DNA from: Bacilli bacterium
GTDB lineage: Bacteria > Bacillota_I > Bacilli_A > RF39 > UBA660
Assembly: GCA_017938725.1 (NCBI GenBank)
Contig: JAGBAW010000028.1
Location: 1 to 53,900, forward strand
Length of the DNA: 53,900 nt
Direction of reading: 5' to 3'
Below are positions 1 to 8,066 of this stretch, in pieces. The notes beneath the pieces were generated by a model, which did no database searches, was not told where the DNA came from, and saw only the letters and a program-made list of their open reading frames with translations. The translations under genes and the position numbers were made by a program. Numbering within the stretch: position 1 is the stretch's first letter; each line of letters starts with the position of its first letter.

Positions 1-2
1 AT

Positions 3-146
3 AACAAACAAAAAGAAGTAGTATTAGATGTACCATTAAGCGAAATGACCAAAAAGAATAATTATTACTATGTATTTATAAATGCAGTAGATAATAGTAG
101 TGATAAATTATATACATCTAAGAGGGTTAGATTTAAGTTAAGGTAA
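3..146 (+). CDS. C-terminal end of an unknown protein (cut by window edge)
   Basis: An open frame runs in from the left edge and ends at TAA 144-146, giving 47 residues without a start. The peptide alternates hydrophobic and polar residues (VVLDVPL, YYYVFINAV) and ends in a basic KRVRFKLR, as in the last strands of a beta-sandwich or Ig-like domain. That is only a resemblance. A good hairpin terminator follows directly, which supports a real gene end. The function cannot be named from this fragment. Confidence 0.6.
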   Translation, partial: NKQKEVVLDVPLSEMTKKNNYYYVFINAVDNSSDKLYTSKRVRFKLR

Positions 147-155
147 TAGCAAGTA

Positions 156-189
156 AGGACTAGTATAAGTTTATATTAGTTCTTTTTTT
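156..189 (+). terminator. Rho-independent terminator of the left-edge gene
   Basis: The 13-base arms 156-168 and 171-183 pair throughout with a few G-U pairs, and a T-run follows at 183-189. The innermost pairs must open to make a loop. It lies 10 bases after the stop codon of the partial gene. Confidence 0.8.
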
Positions 190-369
190 AGCTATGTGTA
201 TTTTTTTAAGATTTACAAAAACTAAATTATAAATATAAGATAGATACAAAATAAACTAGAAAATATAATAAAAATAAAATATTAGAAAAAAATACTTAAA
301 AAAATGAAATTATAGTGGTTTGAAAAGAAAAAAAGGAAATGATATCCTATAAAAAAGAGGGGAGTTAAT

Positions 370-550
370 ATGACAAAAGTATTAGAAAAGGGAAAAATAA
401 GAGAGTGTAAAATAAAGTGCATAAGTTTTTTCTTACTTACACACTTTATTTTACACTCTCAAAAATAGATTTATTAATTGAGGAGATAAATAATTTAAAC
501 GTTCAGTAGTATATAAAATATTAAATTCATTAAAGCATTACTGCTAATAA
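370..550 (+). pseudogene. Short reading frame split by the fold-back element
   Basis: ATG 370 follows a fair ribosome site (GAGGGGAG, 356-363). As it stands the frame runs through the fold-back element and stops at 466-468 after 32 codons. If the element and one flank copy are removed, the frame joins GGAAAAATA to GATTTATTAATTGAG and continues as K-I-D-L-L-I-E-E-I-N-N-L to a stop near 510. A second frame then offers S-V-V-Y-K-I-L-N-S-L-K. This suggests a small decayed gene interrupted by the insertion. No family is recognised. The rest of the gap (147-664) shows nothing else that I can support. Confidence 0.35.
401..460. repeat. 60-bp fold-back element with IS256-like ends
   Basis: GAGAGTGTAAAATAAAGTG at 401-419 is repeated exactly, inverted, at 442-460. 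Pairing continues inward for five more bases (422-426 with 435-439) after two mismatches. The flanks AAAAATAA (393-400) and AAAAATAG (461-468) match in seven of eight positions, like a target-site duplication. The outer sequence resembles IS256-family terminal repeats from memory, and that family makes 8-9 bp duplications. There is no room for a transposase, so this would be a tiny non-autonomous element or two IS ends joined. It could alternatively be a simple hairpin. Confidence 0.6.
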
Positions 551-654
551 ATACTGATTTAGTTTTAGTAAATTTGTTATTAACTTTTCAATTGTATTCA
601 TATTATACACAATTATTTAAAGCTTTTATACTATATTAATCTTTCTATATAAAT

Positions 655-678
655 AAAAAAGCAATTAATTGCTTTTTT
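655..678 (-). terminator. Terminator of the ferredoxin gene
   Basis: A perfect palindrome of AAAAAAGCAATT with its complement spans the stop codon of the minus-strand ferredoxin gene. On that strand the stem ends in a T-run. Confidence 0.8.
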
Positions 679-898
679 GCTCGTCTTTAATTTTATTATC
701 TGCTTCTACTACTTCTATTGCAGCAACAGGACATGAATCAATTGCATTATTTACTTCATCCTTATTTTCATCATTTATTTTATCATTGTTAGCTTTAGCA
801 AGCCCATCATCATCAAAATCAAAGACATCAGGATTTATTCCCACGCACATTCCACATCCAAGACATTTTTCTTTGTTAACTTTTATTTCTTTTTTCAT
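665..898 (-). CDS. fer: Ferredoxin, single [4Fe-4S] type
   Basis: A 77-residue cytosolic electron carrier. Cysteines 12, 15 and 18 (CLGCGMC) and Cys56 followed by Pro give the CxxCxxC...CP pattern of one [4Fe-4S] cluster. The linker and C-terminus are acidic, as in Bacillus-type Fer. The start at 898 is preferred because GGAGG lies seven bases upstream. An in-frame ATG at 910 would overlap that ribosome site and has none of its own. The gene stands alone, transcribed away from the next gene, with its own terminator. Its redox partners cannot be told from this window. Length and motif both fit the family. Confidence 0.93.
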   Translation of the reverse strand: MKKEIKVNKEKCLGCGMCVGINPDVFDFDDDGLAKANNDKINDENKDEVNNAIDSCPVAAIEVVEADNKIKDEQKSN

Positions 899-960
899 AT
901 AAACCTCCACATCTATTTATAATTATACTACAAATTTTTATAATTTAGTTTAACATATTT

Positions 961-975
961 AAAAAAAAAAAAAAA
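961..975. repeat. Homopolymer of 15 A
   Basis: Fifteen consecutive A at 961-975 lie between the divergent starts of the ferredoxin gene and the next gene, about 35 bases upstream of the TTG start at 1011. Short arms AACATATTT and AAATATGTT flank it. Such tracts can slip during replication and change promoter spacing. Nothing in the window shows that this happens. Confidence 0.6.
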
Positions 976-1010
976 TATGTTATTATTTTATTATAAGTAG
1001 GTGATGCTTC

Positions 1011-1772
1011 TTGAAATCCAGATTAGATAAATATACTGAAAATGATAATTTTAGTAGAGTTGAAAAAAATAAAAATTTATATGATGATATTTATTCTAAT
1101 ACTAATTATTCTAATATGGTTGTAATTGATGATTCGAATGAAATAGATATTATTAAAATAAAAGAGATAGTTGATAAAGAAAATAATAAAGCCAAAAGGG
1201 TTGAAAAAAATAATTTTGATAAGGAAAAATATGATAGTATAATACCTTCAAAAAACTTTGAGAAGAAAACTTATGATATAAATGAAGTATTAAGAGAAGC
1301 TAAAAGTAAAAGAGATATAATAGAAGAAGTAAATGAAAAAAGAAAGATTCAAAATTATAAATTTAAGGAAAATTTAGATGAGGAATTATCAAAAACTAGA
1401 AAAGTGTATGAGAATTTGATAAAAGAAGAAAAAGAATTACTAAATATTATGAATACATTAACTAATGTAAATTCCAATGATATTGCACTTGATATGTTTT
1501 CAGATTTAACAAGTGATAAAGATATTCCTGATGTGCCTAATAATATAGATTCTAATCAAACTTCAGAAATTAATATAAAACAAATAAATGATGATACTAC
1601 AGAATATAGTACAGATACGTTTATGTTTAATACTAAAGATTTTGAGGGTATTAATAGTATGAGGGACAATGTAGAAAAAACTAATTTATTTATAAAAATA
1701 TTAATTTTCTTATTAACTGTCATTGTTATTGCAGGTTTATCATTAATAGTCTATAAATTTTTTATAGAGTAG
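1011..1772 (+). CDS. Unknown charged protein with a C-terminal membrane anchor
   Basis: A protein of 253 residues. The start is TTG 1011, with AGGTGATG at 998-1005 as ribosome site; an ATG inside that site opens a frame of only eight codons. Residues 1-220 are hydrophilic, rich in Asn, Lys and Glu, with a likely helical or coiled-coil stretch at about 85-145. One hydrophobic segment at about 227-248 is followed by a short basic-acidic end, so the bulk of the protein should face the cytoplasm. No known family is recognised. It lies just upstream of yunB with a short gap, so a role in sporulation or the envelope is possible but only by position. Confidence 0.75.
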   Translation: MKSRLDKYTENDNFSRVEKNKNLYDDIYSNTNYSNMVVIDDSNEIDIIKIKEIVDKENNKAKRVEKNNFDKEKYDSIIPSKNFEKKTYDINEVLREAKSKRDIIEEVNEKRKIQNYKFKENLDEELSKTRKVYENLIKEEKELLNIMNTLTNVNSNDIALDMFSDLTSDKDIPDVPNNIDSNQTSEINIKQINDDTTEYSTDTFMFNTKDFEGINSMRDNVEKTNLFIKILIFLLTVIVIAGLSLIVYKFFIE

Positions 1773-1827
1773 GGAAATTATATTTCCCTTGTTTTCATAT
1801 AATTTACTAAATAGGCTGGGTGAATAT

Positions 1828-2583
1828 ATGAAAAAAATAAAACTTAGGTCTCATAAAAAATTAAAGATTAGTTCAAAGATATCTATTATTATAGTTATCA
1901 TAATAATTTGTACTTATTTATTATTAACCTATTGTGGAAATAAATTTTTACCTATGATAATGTCTCAGGCTGAAATTGATTGTAAAAAAATGGCAATTGT
2001 TATTATTAAAAATTCAATAAACGATGATGTTTTATCTACTTTAGAGGCAGATATGTATGATGTTATTCAAAATAGCTCTGGTGAAATACAAACTATTGAT
2101 TTTAATCCTGTTGTGGTAAACCGATTTCTAACCAAAACAACTTCTATAGTTAGTGAAAATTTAAAAAAATTAGAAAAAGGAGAAATTGATGACATATCAT
2201 TTATAAGTTCAGAGGATTATAATATAAAAAATTTAAAAAATGGTGTTATATCTGAGATCCCAATGGGGATAATAACTAATAACGTACTTCTATCTAACAT
2301 TGGGCCTAAAATTCCAGTTAAATTAAATTTAATTGGTAATGTTGTAAGTAGTATAGAAACAAATGTAAGTAATTATGGTATAAATAGTGCTTTAATTGAA
2401 GTATTTGCAAAAGTTGAAGTAACTGAAGAGGTAATTATACCATTTCAAACAAAGCAAGTTAAAATTATAAATAATATTCCAGTTGCAATTAAAGTAATTA
2501 ATGGTAAAGTTCCTGAGTATTATGGTAATGGTCGTTTAAATGAAAGTTCTAATATATTATCAATACCAATTGAAAGTGATTAA
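1828..2583 (+). CDS. yunB: Sporulation protein YunB
   Basis: A protein of 251 residues, close to the Bacillus family length. An N-terminal membrane segment at about 17-37 is followed by an extracytoplasmic domain. Conserved YunB blocks are visible: FNPVVVNRFLT, IPMGIITNNVLLSNIGPKIP, an E-V-x-V-P/I-F-type strand, and IPVAIKVINGKVPEYYGNG near the C-terminus. The family is expressed in the mother cell and needed for normal spores in Bacillus; the biochemical role is unknown. The start at 1828 has GGGTGA at the right distance, whereas an upstream in-frame start at 1789 has no ribosome site. It is followed by yutD, a neighbour in Bacillus as well. Confidence 0.92.
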   Translation: MKKIKLRSHKKLKISSKISIIIVIIIICTYLLLTYCGNKFLPMIMSQAEIDCKKMAIVIIKNSINDDVLSTLEADMYDVIQNSSGEIQTIDFNPVVVNRFLTKTTSIVSENLKKLEKGEIDDISFISSEDYNIKNLKNGVISEIPMGIITNNVLLSNIGPKIPVKLNLIGNVVSSIETNVSNYGINSALIEVFAKVEVTEEVIIPFQTKQVKIINNIPVAIKVINGKVPEYYGNGRLNESSNILSIPIESD

Positions 2584-2630
2584 AATTTTATGATATACTT
2601 ATATTATAGAAAAATTAAATAGGAGTATGT

Positions 2631-2915
2631 ATGGAAAAAATAGTAAATATAGATAATATCAAATATGAGATAATTAAAAATTATAGAGATGGCTTTAACA
2701 AAGAAGAATTCATAAATAAATGTACTGAATATTTTTATGATTTTGATTATATAGTCGGCGATTGGGCTTATGATAAGCTTAGGCTCAAGGGATTTTATGA
2801 TGATTTTAATAAAAAGTCTAAAAATTTTAATAAAATAAGTACTTTAGATAAGTATTTAAAAGAAAATTGTGCTTATGAGTGCAAATATTTTGTTGCTAAA
2901 AAAATAAATGTATGA
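2631..2915 (+). CDS. yutD: YutD family protein
   Basis: A protein of 94 residues carrying the YutD (DUF1027) core: a tyrosine-rich strand, then YIVGDWAYDKLRLKGFYDD (about 40-58), ISTLDKYLKENC, and Y-E-C-K-Y-F-V. The family is widespread in Bacilli with no settled function. The ribosome site is AGGAG with ATG at 2631. It sits between yunB and a DUF1292-like gene. The family assignment is firm; the role is not known. Confidence 0.9.
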   Translation: MEKIVNIDNIKYEIIKNYRDGFNKEEFINKCTEYFYDFDYIVGDWAYDKLRLKGFYDDFNKKSKNFNKISTLDKYLKENCAYECKYFVAKKINV

Positions 2916-2945
2916 TATAATTTTTATAGTAAATGAGGTGTAAGA

Positions 2946-3902
2946 ATGAACGATAAAATAATGTTTTACGTTATTAATGAAGAAGGCATTAGAGAAGATG
3001 CACAAATACTTGCAAAATATAGATTGTCTAATATGAATGATTATATAACATATACATATGGTGAAATAAATGATAATAATATGATAAAAATATATTCAAC
3101 AGGGGTTACAAATGAAAATGGTAATTATTCATATAGAGAGATAGTATCAAACGATGAGTGGAATGAAATAAAAGAAGTTATGAAATACATTGCTAGAGAC
3201 GAAAATGAACCAATTGCTGAAAAGTATAAAAGTAACTTAAAATTAAAAGGTGAAGAAGTTTCTATTAGAAAACCAAAAAAGTTATTAGTATCAAAAAAAT
3301 TTGCAGATACTTTGGCAAGCAAATATTCAGAGGATGATGAATCTAGTGTTGAATCATTAACCAATGTTAATGTAGAATCTGCTCTAAATACACCAGCAGA
3401 ATTTATATTAAATCAGGGAATTGAACCAGAAAAAGAGGACATTTTAAGTAAAACTATTGAAATTCCAACTTTTGAAGAGTTACAGGCAAGAAACAAAAAT
3501 ATAGAAAATGTTATTACAAATTCTAAAATAGAAAATAAGGTAGATATACCAGTTTCTTTAGAAACATTTAAGGTTCCTGCTGAAGAGTCGAAAAAAATTG
3601 TTGATGAAATACCAAGTTTAAGTCAAAAGAAAGACTATAAAGAAAAATTTAAAGAAGAAGTAGAACCTTTGCTTATGGATGTTTATGCAAAGCAAATGAA
3701 ACATATTGAAGAATTAGAAGAAGAATTATCAAAAACTAAATTTGATTTATTTGAAAAACAAAAAGAAGCTTTATCTTTAAAAAAGGAAAAAGAAGAATTA
3801 GAAGGTCAAAGTAGTATATTAAAAGAAGAACTAAATGGTGTTCAAGAAAAAATGAATGGGATTTTAAACGTTATTCAAGGGACTAATGATAATAAAGATT
3901 AG
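2946..3902 (+). CDS. DUF1292-like domain with long C-terminal coiled coil
   Basis: A protein of 318 residues. Residues 1-95 read like a DUF1292/YrzB domain: alternating strands with YTYGEI, then SNDEWNEIKEVMKYI at the end of the domain. A middle part (about 100-225) is acidic and probably disordered. Residues about 228-312 form a strong heptad coiled coil rich in Glu and Lys. This size and coiled-coil tail are unusual, since DUF1292 proteins are commonly about 90-110 residues. No signal peptide or membrane segment is seen. The ribosome site GAGGTG precedes ATG 2946. The function is unknown; the tail suggests self-association or a scaffold. Confidence 0.75.
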   Translation: MNDKIMFYVINEEGIREDAQILAKYRLSNMNDYITYTYGEINDNNMIKIYSTGVTNENGNYSYREIVSNDEWNEIKEVMKYIARDENEPIAEKYKSNLKLKGEEVSIRKPKKLLVSKKFADTLASKYSEDDESSVESLTNVNVESALNTPAEFILNQGIEPEKEDILSKTIEIPTFEELQARNKNIENVITNSKIENKVDIPVSLETFKVPAEESKKIVDEIPSLSQKKDYKEKFKEEVEPLLMDVYAKQMKHIEELEEELSKTKFDLFEKQKEALSLKKEKEELEGQSSILKEELNGVQEKMNGILNVIQGTNDNKD

Positions 3903-3925
3903 ATTTTAAAAAATCTAATTTTTTT
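3901..3925 (+). terminator. Terminator after the coiled-coil gene
   Basis: AGATTTT pairs with AAAATCT and is followed by a T-run. The first arm overlaps the stop codon at 3900-3902. Confidence 0.75.
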
Positions 3926-3949
3926 CCACTAATTACCATGTAATAAAAT

Positions 3950-3978
3950 GTATGATATTACAAAATTTTCACATTCTA
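3950..3978 (+). promoter_or_regulatory. Sigma-G promoter of the SASP gene
   Basis: GTATG at 3950-3954, a 17-base gap, and CATTCTA at 3972-3978 match the forespore sigma-G consensus (GHATR, 17-18, CATWMTA) at every position. It lies 25 bases before the SASP start, whose Bacillus counterparts are sigma-G genes. Confidence 0.75.
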
Positions 3979-4003
3979 TAAATGTATAGGAGGTGAAAAA
4001 ACA

Positions 4004-4219
4004 ATGACAAGTGGATCAAATAAAAATAAACTAGTTACTCCAGGTTCTAGAGAAGCTATCGATAGAATGAAATATGAAATAGCTAACGAATTCGGTGTTC
4101 AATTAGGTGCTGATGCTACTGCTAGAGCAAATGGTTCAGTAGGTGGTGAAATTACTCGTAGATTAGTTCAAATGGGTCAATCTCAAATAAGTGGAAATTA
4201 TAATATGCAAAATAAATAG
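4004..4219 (+). CDS. sspA: Alpha/beta-type small acid-soluble spore protein
   Basis: A protein of 71 residues that coats and protects DNA in the dormant spore. The two conserved helices are present: an N-terminal region with [14 protein letters not shown], which includes the GPR protease cleavage region, and a second with [18 protein letters not shown] very strong ribosome site, AGGAGGTG, precedes ATG 4004, and a perfect-looking sigma-G promoter lies upstream. It is a single-gene unit bounded by terminators. Which of the alpha/beta paralogues it is cannot be decided, so the symbol is generic. Confidence 0.95.
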   Translation: MTSGSNKNKLVTPGSREAIDRMKYEIANEFGVQLGADATARANGSVGGEITRRLVQMGQSQISGNYNMQNK

Positions 4220-4240
4220 TTAAATTTTGTTAATATATAT

Positions 4241-4276
4241 AAGCAAACTATATGATATTATGTAGTTTGCTTTTTT
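4241..4276 (+). terminator. Terminator of the SASP gene
   Basis: AAGCAAACTA and TAGTTTGCTT form the stem; the second arm runs into six T. Confidence 0.85.
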
Positions 4277-4356
4277 GTATAAATTTTATGTAAAAAATAT
4301 ATCATTTTTAATGTTTATGTGCTATAATACTATTATAGTAGAATAGGAGGAATATT

Positions 4357-5244
4357 ATGGATAATAGTGTTATAGAAAAACTAAAAAACTATTGTTTGAA
4401 TCATCCAGAATTAGTACAAACTGGAATAATAAAAGGAATAAACTCAGTTGATGGTAAGATTGTACTTGAAAGGGATGGTATTTCAAAAAATATTTCGATT
4501 GAAGAATTAGAAAATGATTCGTTTGATTTTGAAAATTTTGAATTACGTAATTTAGTAAAAAACTCTGTAGAATCACAAGAGGAAATAGAAGAATTAGATG
4601 AATCCACAAATACATCTTTTACAAATGTAATAGTTCAAGAAAATATTCCTACTACACTAAAAGAAATACAAGATTGTACATTACTTAAAGATGAAGGCTT
4701 AATTGACAAAGCACTTGCGACTTTTTCAATAGATGAAAAAACAGGAAATATTAATATAAATAAAGCAATAAAGATTATAACTGATAATAGTATAAATAAT
4801 GTTGTTGAATGTTTAAGAAATAATAAAGTACTTTCTACAAATTTATCGGATTATGACTTAAAAGGTAAACCAATTGTAGTTTTTGAAAATAGTAGTAATA
4901 AATTAGATCTTGAAGAGTTAATAAATCGAAGCTTTGATAATATACTAGTGTATGTGGAAGTAGCAAAATTAAAAAATACTATCTTTACAGATAAACAAAT
5001 ACAGAATGCAAAAAACAAATATCGAATAAGTATAAATGATAAATTAAATGTACTTGGATTAAATAATAAAGATAATAAACCAGCTGCAGCATCTGAATCA
5101 TCTACTTCGACTAATTCAGTAGTAAAAGATATTAAACCAGATACTGATATAAAGAGGGCAGGATTTGCAGATATATTAATACTTACTATAATAATATTAA
5201 TATATGCAGCAATAATCATAAATCTTATAATGAAATTAAAATAA
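4357..5244 (+). CDS. Unknown protein with a C-terminal membrane anchor
   Basis: A protein of 295 residues. ATG 4357 follows AGGAGG. It starts with a short helical region, then a small beta-rich part (GIIKGINSVDGKIVLE, about 22-37), an acidic linker, an alpha/beta region (about 105-230) and a Ser/Thr-rich linker. A single hydrophobic segment at about 270-293 closes the chain with K-L-K at the end, so the main body should be cytoplasmic and tail-anchored. No family is recognised. It is a single-gene unit between the SASP and ackA. The same architecture, unrelated in sequence as far as I can see, occurs in the proteins at 1011 and 20168. Confidence 0.75.
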   Translation: MDNSVIEKLKNYCLNHPELVQTGIIKGINSVDGKIVLERDGISKNISIEELENDSFDFENFELRNLVKNSVESQEEIEELDESTNTSFTNVIVQENIPTTLKEIQDCTLLKDEGLIDKALATFSIDEKTGNININKAIKIITDNSINNVVECLRNNKVLSTNLSDYDLKGKPIVVFENSSNKLDLEELINRSFDNILVYVEVAKLKNTIFTDKQIQNAKNKYRISINDKLNVLGLNNKDNKPAAASESSTSTNSVVKDIKPDTDIKRAGFADILILTIIILIYAAIIINLIMKLK

Positions 5245-5268
5245 CATATGTAAATATATGTTTTTTTT
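5243..5268 (+). terminator. Terminator before ackA
   Basis: AACATAT and ATATGTT pair around a six-base loop, and a run of T follows. Confidence 0.75.
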
Positions 5269-5326
5269 GTTTATCTATCCTTTAATTAAAAAAGTAATTA
5301 GTGTATAATATAAATGAGGTGAAAAT

Positions 5327-6508
5327 ATGAAAATTTTATCGGTTAATGCAGGTAGTTCTTCTCTAAAATTTCAAATGTATGAAATGCCAGAAGAAAATGT
5401 ATTAATATCAGGTGTATTTGAAAGAATAGGAATTGAAAATAGTTTTTATACTATTAAAATAAATGGTGAAAAGATACAAAAGAATGCAAATTTAGAAAAT
5501 CATGAAGTTGCAGTTAATATTTTAATTAATGAGTTATTAGATAACAATATTATAAATTCACTAGATGAAATAAAAGGTGTGGGACATAGAATAGTACATG
5601 GTGGAGATAAGTATTCAAAGTCAATAGTTTTAAATGATGAAATATTAAAAGATATTTCTACATTAAATGAGCTAGCACCGCTTCATAATCCAGCTAATAT
5701 CTCAGGTGTTTATGCATTTATGAAACAAATACCAAATGCAATTCAAGTTGGATGTTTTGATACAGCATTTCATCAAACTATTAAAGAAGATAGATATAGA
5801 TATGCAGTCCCAGATGAATGGTATACTAAGTATGGAGTTAGAAAATATGGATTTCATGGTATGAGTCATAAATATGTTTCTGAAAAAGTAATGGAATTAC
5901 TTGATAAGGATTTAGCAAATGTAATAGTTTGTCACTTAGGTAATGGTGGTAGTATAAGTGCTATAAGAGATGGTAGATGTATTGATACTACAATGGGATT
6001 TACTCCAAATGCAGGTATTGTAATGGGATCTCGTTCCGGTGATATTGACTATGGTATCATTCCATATATGATGAATAAAACAAATATGAGTATAAGTGAC
6101 ATTGATAATGCCTTAAATAAACAAAGTGGTATGCTTGGAATAAGTAGTGTAAGCAGTGATTTTAGAGATATAGATGCAAAAATAGCAGAAAAACATAAGC
6201 CAAGTATCTTGGCTCATCATTTGTATGTTAATTCCATAGTTGGCTATATAGCTAAATATTACGTAGAGCTTGGAGGAGTAGATGCTATAGCTTTTACAGC
6301 AGGTGTAGGTGAAAATGCTCCTCATATTAGAAGAATGGTAGTAGATAGGTTATCTTGTTTAGGAATAAAGATTGATAGAGAGAAAAACGATGAATTTAGA
6401 TTTGGTAAGGAAGGTATTGTTTCTACACCTGATTCAACTGCAAAAGTATTTGTAATCCCAACAGATGAGGAAGTTGTAATAGCAAGAGATACATATAGTT
6501 TAATATAG
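5327..6508 (+). CDS. ackA: Acetate kinase
   Basis: A 393-residue full-length acetate kinase, which converts acetyl phosphate and ADP to acetate and ATP. The ASKHA-fold marks are present: NAGSSSLKF at 7-15, GHRIVHGG, the catalytic-region block FDTAFHQT, KYGFHGMSHKYVS, HLGNGGS, and near the end FTAGVGENAPHIR. No pta gene is in the window. The DHH phosphoesterase gene starts 14 bases after the stop and is probably co-transcribed. The ribosome site is GAGGTGA. A fermentative ATP-yielding role is expected from the family. Confidence 0.97.
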   Translation: MKILSVNAGSSSLKFQMYEMPEENVLISGVFERIGIENSFYTIKINGEKIQKNANLENHEVAVNILINELLDNNIINSLDEIKGVGHRIVHGGDKYSKSIVLNDEILKDISTLNELAPLHNPANISGVYAFMKQIPNAIQVGCFDTAFHQTIKEDRYRYAVPDEWYTKYGVRKYGFHGMSHKYVSEKVMELLDKDLANVIVCHLGNGGSISAIRDGRCIDTTMGFTPNAGIVMGSRSGDIDYGIIPYMMNKTNMSISDIDNALNKQSGMLGISSVSSDFRDIDAKIAEKHKPSILAHHLYVNSIVGYIAKYYVELGGVDAIAFTAGVGENAPHIRRMVVDRLSCLGIKIDREKNDEFRFGKEGIVSTPDSTAKVFVIPTDEEVVIARDTYSLI

Positions 6509-6522
6509 AAAATAGGTGTAAC

Positions 6523-7485
6523 ATGGAAAAAGAAATATATAAAAAAATAAAAGAAAATGAAATTATAATACTAGCAAGACATATAGGCCCTGATCCCGAT
6601 GCCCTTGGAAGTACTATTGGACTTAAAGATATAATAAAAGCAACATTTCCTAAGAAAGAGGTATTTGTAATAGGTGCTTCAACCTCAAAATTTAAATATA
6701 TAGGAAATGTAGATAAAGTAGATAAAAGTATATTTAAAGATGCATTATTAATAGTATGTGATACACCTGATTTAAAGAGGATAGATGGAGTAAATGATAT
6801 AAGTGATTTTAAAGATGTAATAAAAATTGATCATCATCCTGAGATTGATCAGTTTGGTTCTATCCGCTGGGTAGATGATACTAAATCTAGTGTATGTCAA
6901 ATGATAATGGAACTTATCTATAATACAAAATTAAAAATGACTAAATATGCAGCAGAAAAATTGTTTATGGGTTTAGTGTCAGACACAAATAGATTTTTAT
7001 TTTATTATACAACAGCGGATACTATGAGAATAGTATCAAAAATGATAGATGATACACACATAAATTTTACAGCTTTATATGATGATTTATATAGAAGACC
7101 ATTATCAGAAATTAGGCTTCAGGGATATATGTATCAAAATCTAATAGTAACAGAAAATGGACTTGGATATATAAAATTAACTGATGAAATTATTAGGAGC
7201 TTTGATGTTGATCCTGCAAGTAGTGGGAATTTAGTAAATAATTTTAACAATATTGATGAAGTTTTAGTATGGGTTACATTTTCTGAAGATGTAAAACAAG
7301 ATCAAATAAGGGTAAATGTTAGAAGTAGAGGACCAATAATAAATAAGGTATTAGAAAGGCATAATGGTGGGGGACATAAGTATGCTTCAGGAGCAAGAAT
7401 AAAAACATTCGAGGAAATGGAAAGTATAATAAATGACCTTGACGAAGTCTGTTTAAATTACAAAAAAGAAAATAAAATTAAATAA
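6523..7485 (+). CDS. nrnA: DHH phosphoesterase, NrnA-like (nanoRNase / pAp phosphatase)
   Basis: A 320-residue DHH/DHHA1 protein. Metal-binding motifs: RHIGPDPDALGS near the N-terminus, CDTPD, KIDHHPE (the DHH motif) and GLVSDTNRF. The C-terminal DHHA1 domain carries GGGHKYASGA. NrnA enzymes degrade very short RNAs and dephosphorylate pAp; some relatives cleave cyclic di-AMP products, so the substrate is inferred. It is cytosolic, without the membrane and PAS regions of GdpP. It lies right behind ackA. The start has AGGTGT nearby. It pairs functionally with pnp and rnj further on in RNA decay. Confidence 0.88.
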   Translation: MEKEIYKKIKENEIIILARHIGPDPDALGSTIGLKDIIKATFPKKEVFVIGASTSKFKYIGNVDKVDKSIFKDALLIVCDTPDLKRIDGVNDISDFKDVIKIDHHPEIDQFGSIRWVDDTKSSVCQMIMELIYNTKLKMTKYAAEKLFMGLVSDTNRFLFYYTTADTMRIVSKMIDDTHINFTALYDDLYRRPLSEIRLQGYMYQNLIVTENGLGYIKLTDEIIRSFDVDPASSGNLVNNFNNIDEVLVWVTFSEDVKQDQIRVNVRSRGPIINKVLERHNGGGHKYASGARIKTFEEMESIINDLDEVCLNYKKENKIK

Positions 7486-7544
7486 TTTGACATCTGAAAT
7501 AAATTATATTAGAATAATCCTACTATTGAAAGCGGGAAATAAAA

Positions 7545-8015
7545 ATGATACAAAATACAAAAATGAAATCAAAAAGTTATTATATTAAGAAGGATGGAAT
7601 AGTAGAAGAGGTATCAAAGGAAGAATATGATAGTAACAAATCAGGTCCAGATTCATATCTATGTAGTAAATGCAGTGTATATTCATGTAATAAAATAGTA
7701 ACTAGTGATATAAATCTCTGTCCAGAGGTCATAGATGCATATATGTGCTTAATAGAAAAAGAAATCCTTATAGATAATAAGATGGAAAAAGTTGGTGTAG
7801 TGGATGAATTTATTGTAACTAAATGTACTGAATATAAGATGTATAAATATCTATTAAGAAAGCAAAAGAGATTACAGGAGTTAGAGAAGCTTAAATCTAA
7901 TAGTGACTTACCTAAAGATAAGCCTATACAAAGTGAGGAAGAAAATACTAGAAATAAAGAAGAGGCTGAATATTTTAGAAAGTTATTACTTGGTTTTTCA
8001 GAAAAAGGTAAATAA
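7545..8015 (+). CDS. Unknown Cys-rich small protein
   Basis: A protein of 156 residues, cytosolic. A cysteine group lies at about 45-95: L-C-S-K-C-S-V-Y-S-C-N-K, then CPEVIDAYMC, and K-C-T-E further on. This could bind a metal, but the spacing does not match a standard zinc ribbon that I know. The C-terminal third is charged and helical (about 105-150). The ribosome site GCGGGAAA is weak. It lies just upstream of engB, with a weak terminator between. No function can be given. Confidence 0.7.
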   Translation: MIQNTKMKSKSYYIKKDGIVEEVSKEEYDSNKSGPDSYLCSKCSVYSCNKIVTSDINLCPEVIDAYMCLIEKEILIDNKMEKVGVVDEFIVTKCTEYKMYKYLLRKQKRLQELEKLKSNSDLPKDKPIQSEEENTRNKEEAEYFRKLLLGFSEKGK

Positions 8016-8035
8016 GGCAATTTGCTTTATTTATT
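8010..8035 (+). terminator. Weak terminator before engB
   Basis: AAATAAGGCAA pairs with TTTGCTTTATTT with a G-U pair, around the stop codon. The following sequence is only moderately T-rich. Confidence 0.4.
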
Positions 8036-8066
8036 TTTATTTGTTATAATTAATATGGTGATTGAG

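Noticed and set aside
669-902. Open frame on the plus strand opposite the ferredoxin gene
   Set aside because: It mirrors the ferredoxin codons, has a biased Ser/Leu composition and no ribosome site.
4851-5219. Minus-strand frame opposite the protein at 4357
   Set aside because: No ribosome site and no protein-like conservation; the plus-strand gene has a clear start and terminator.
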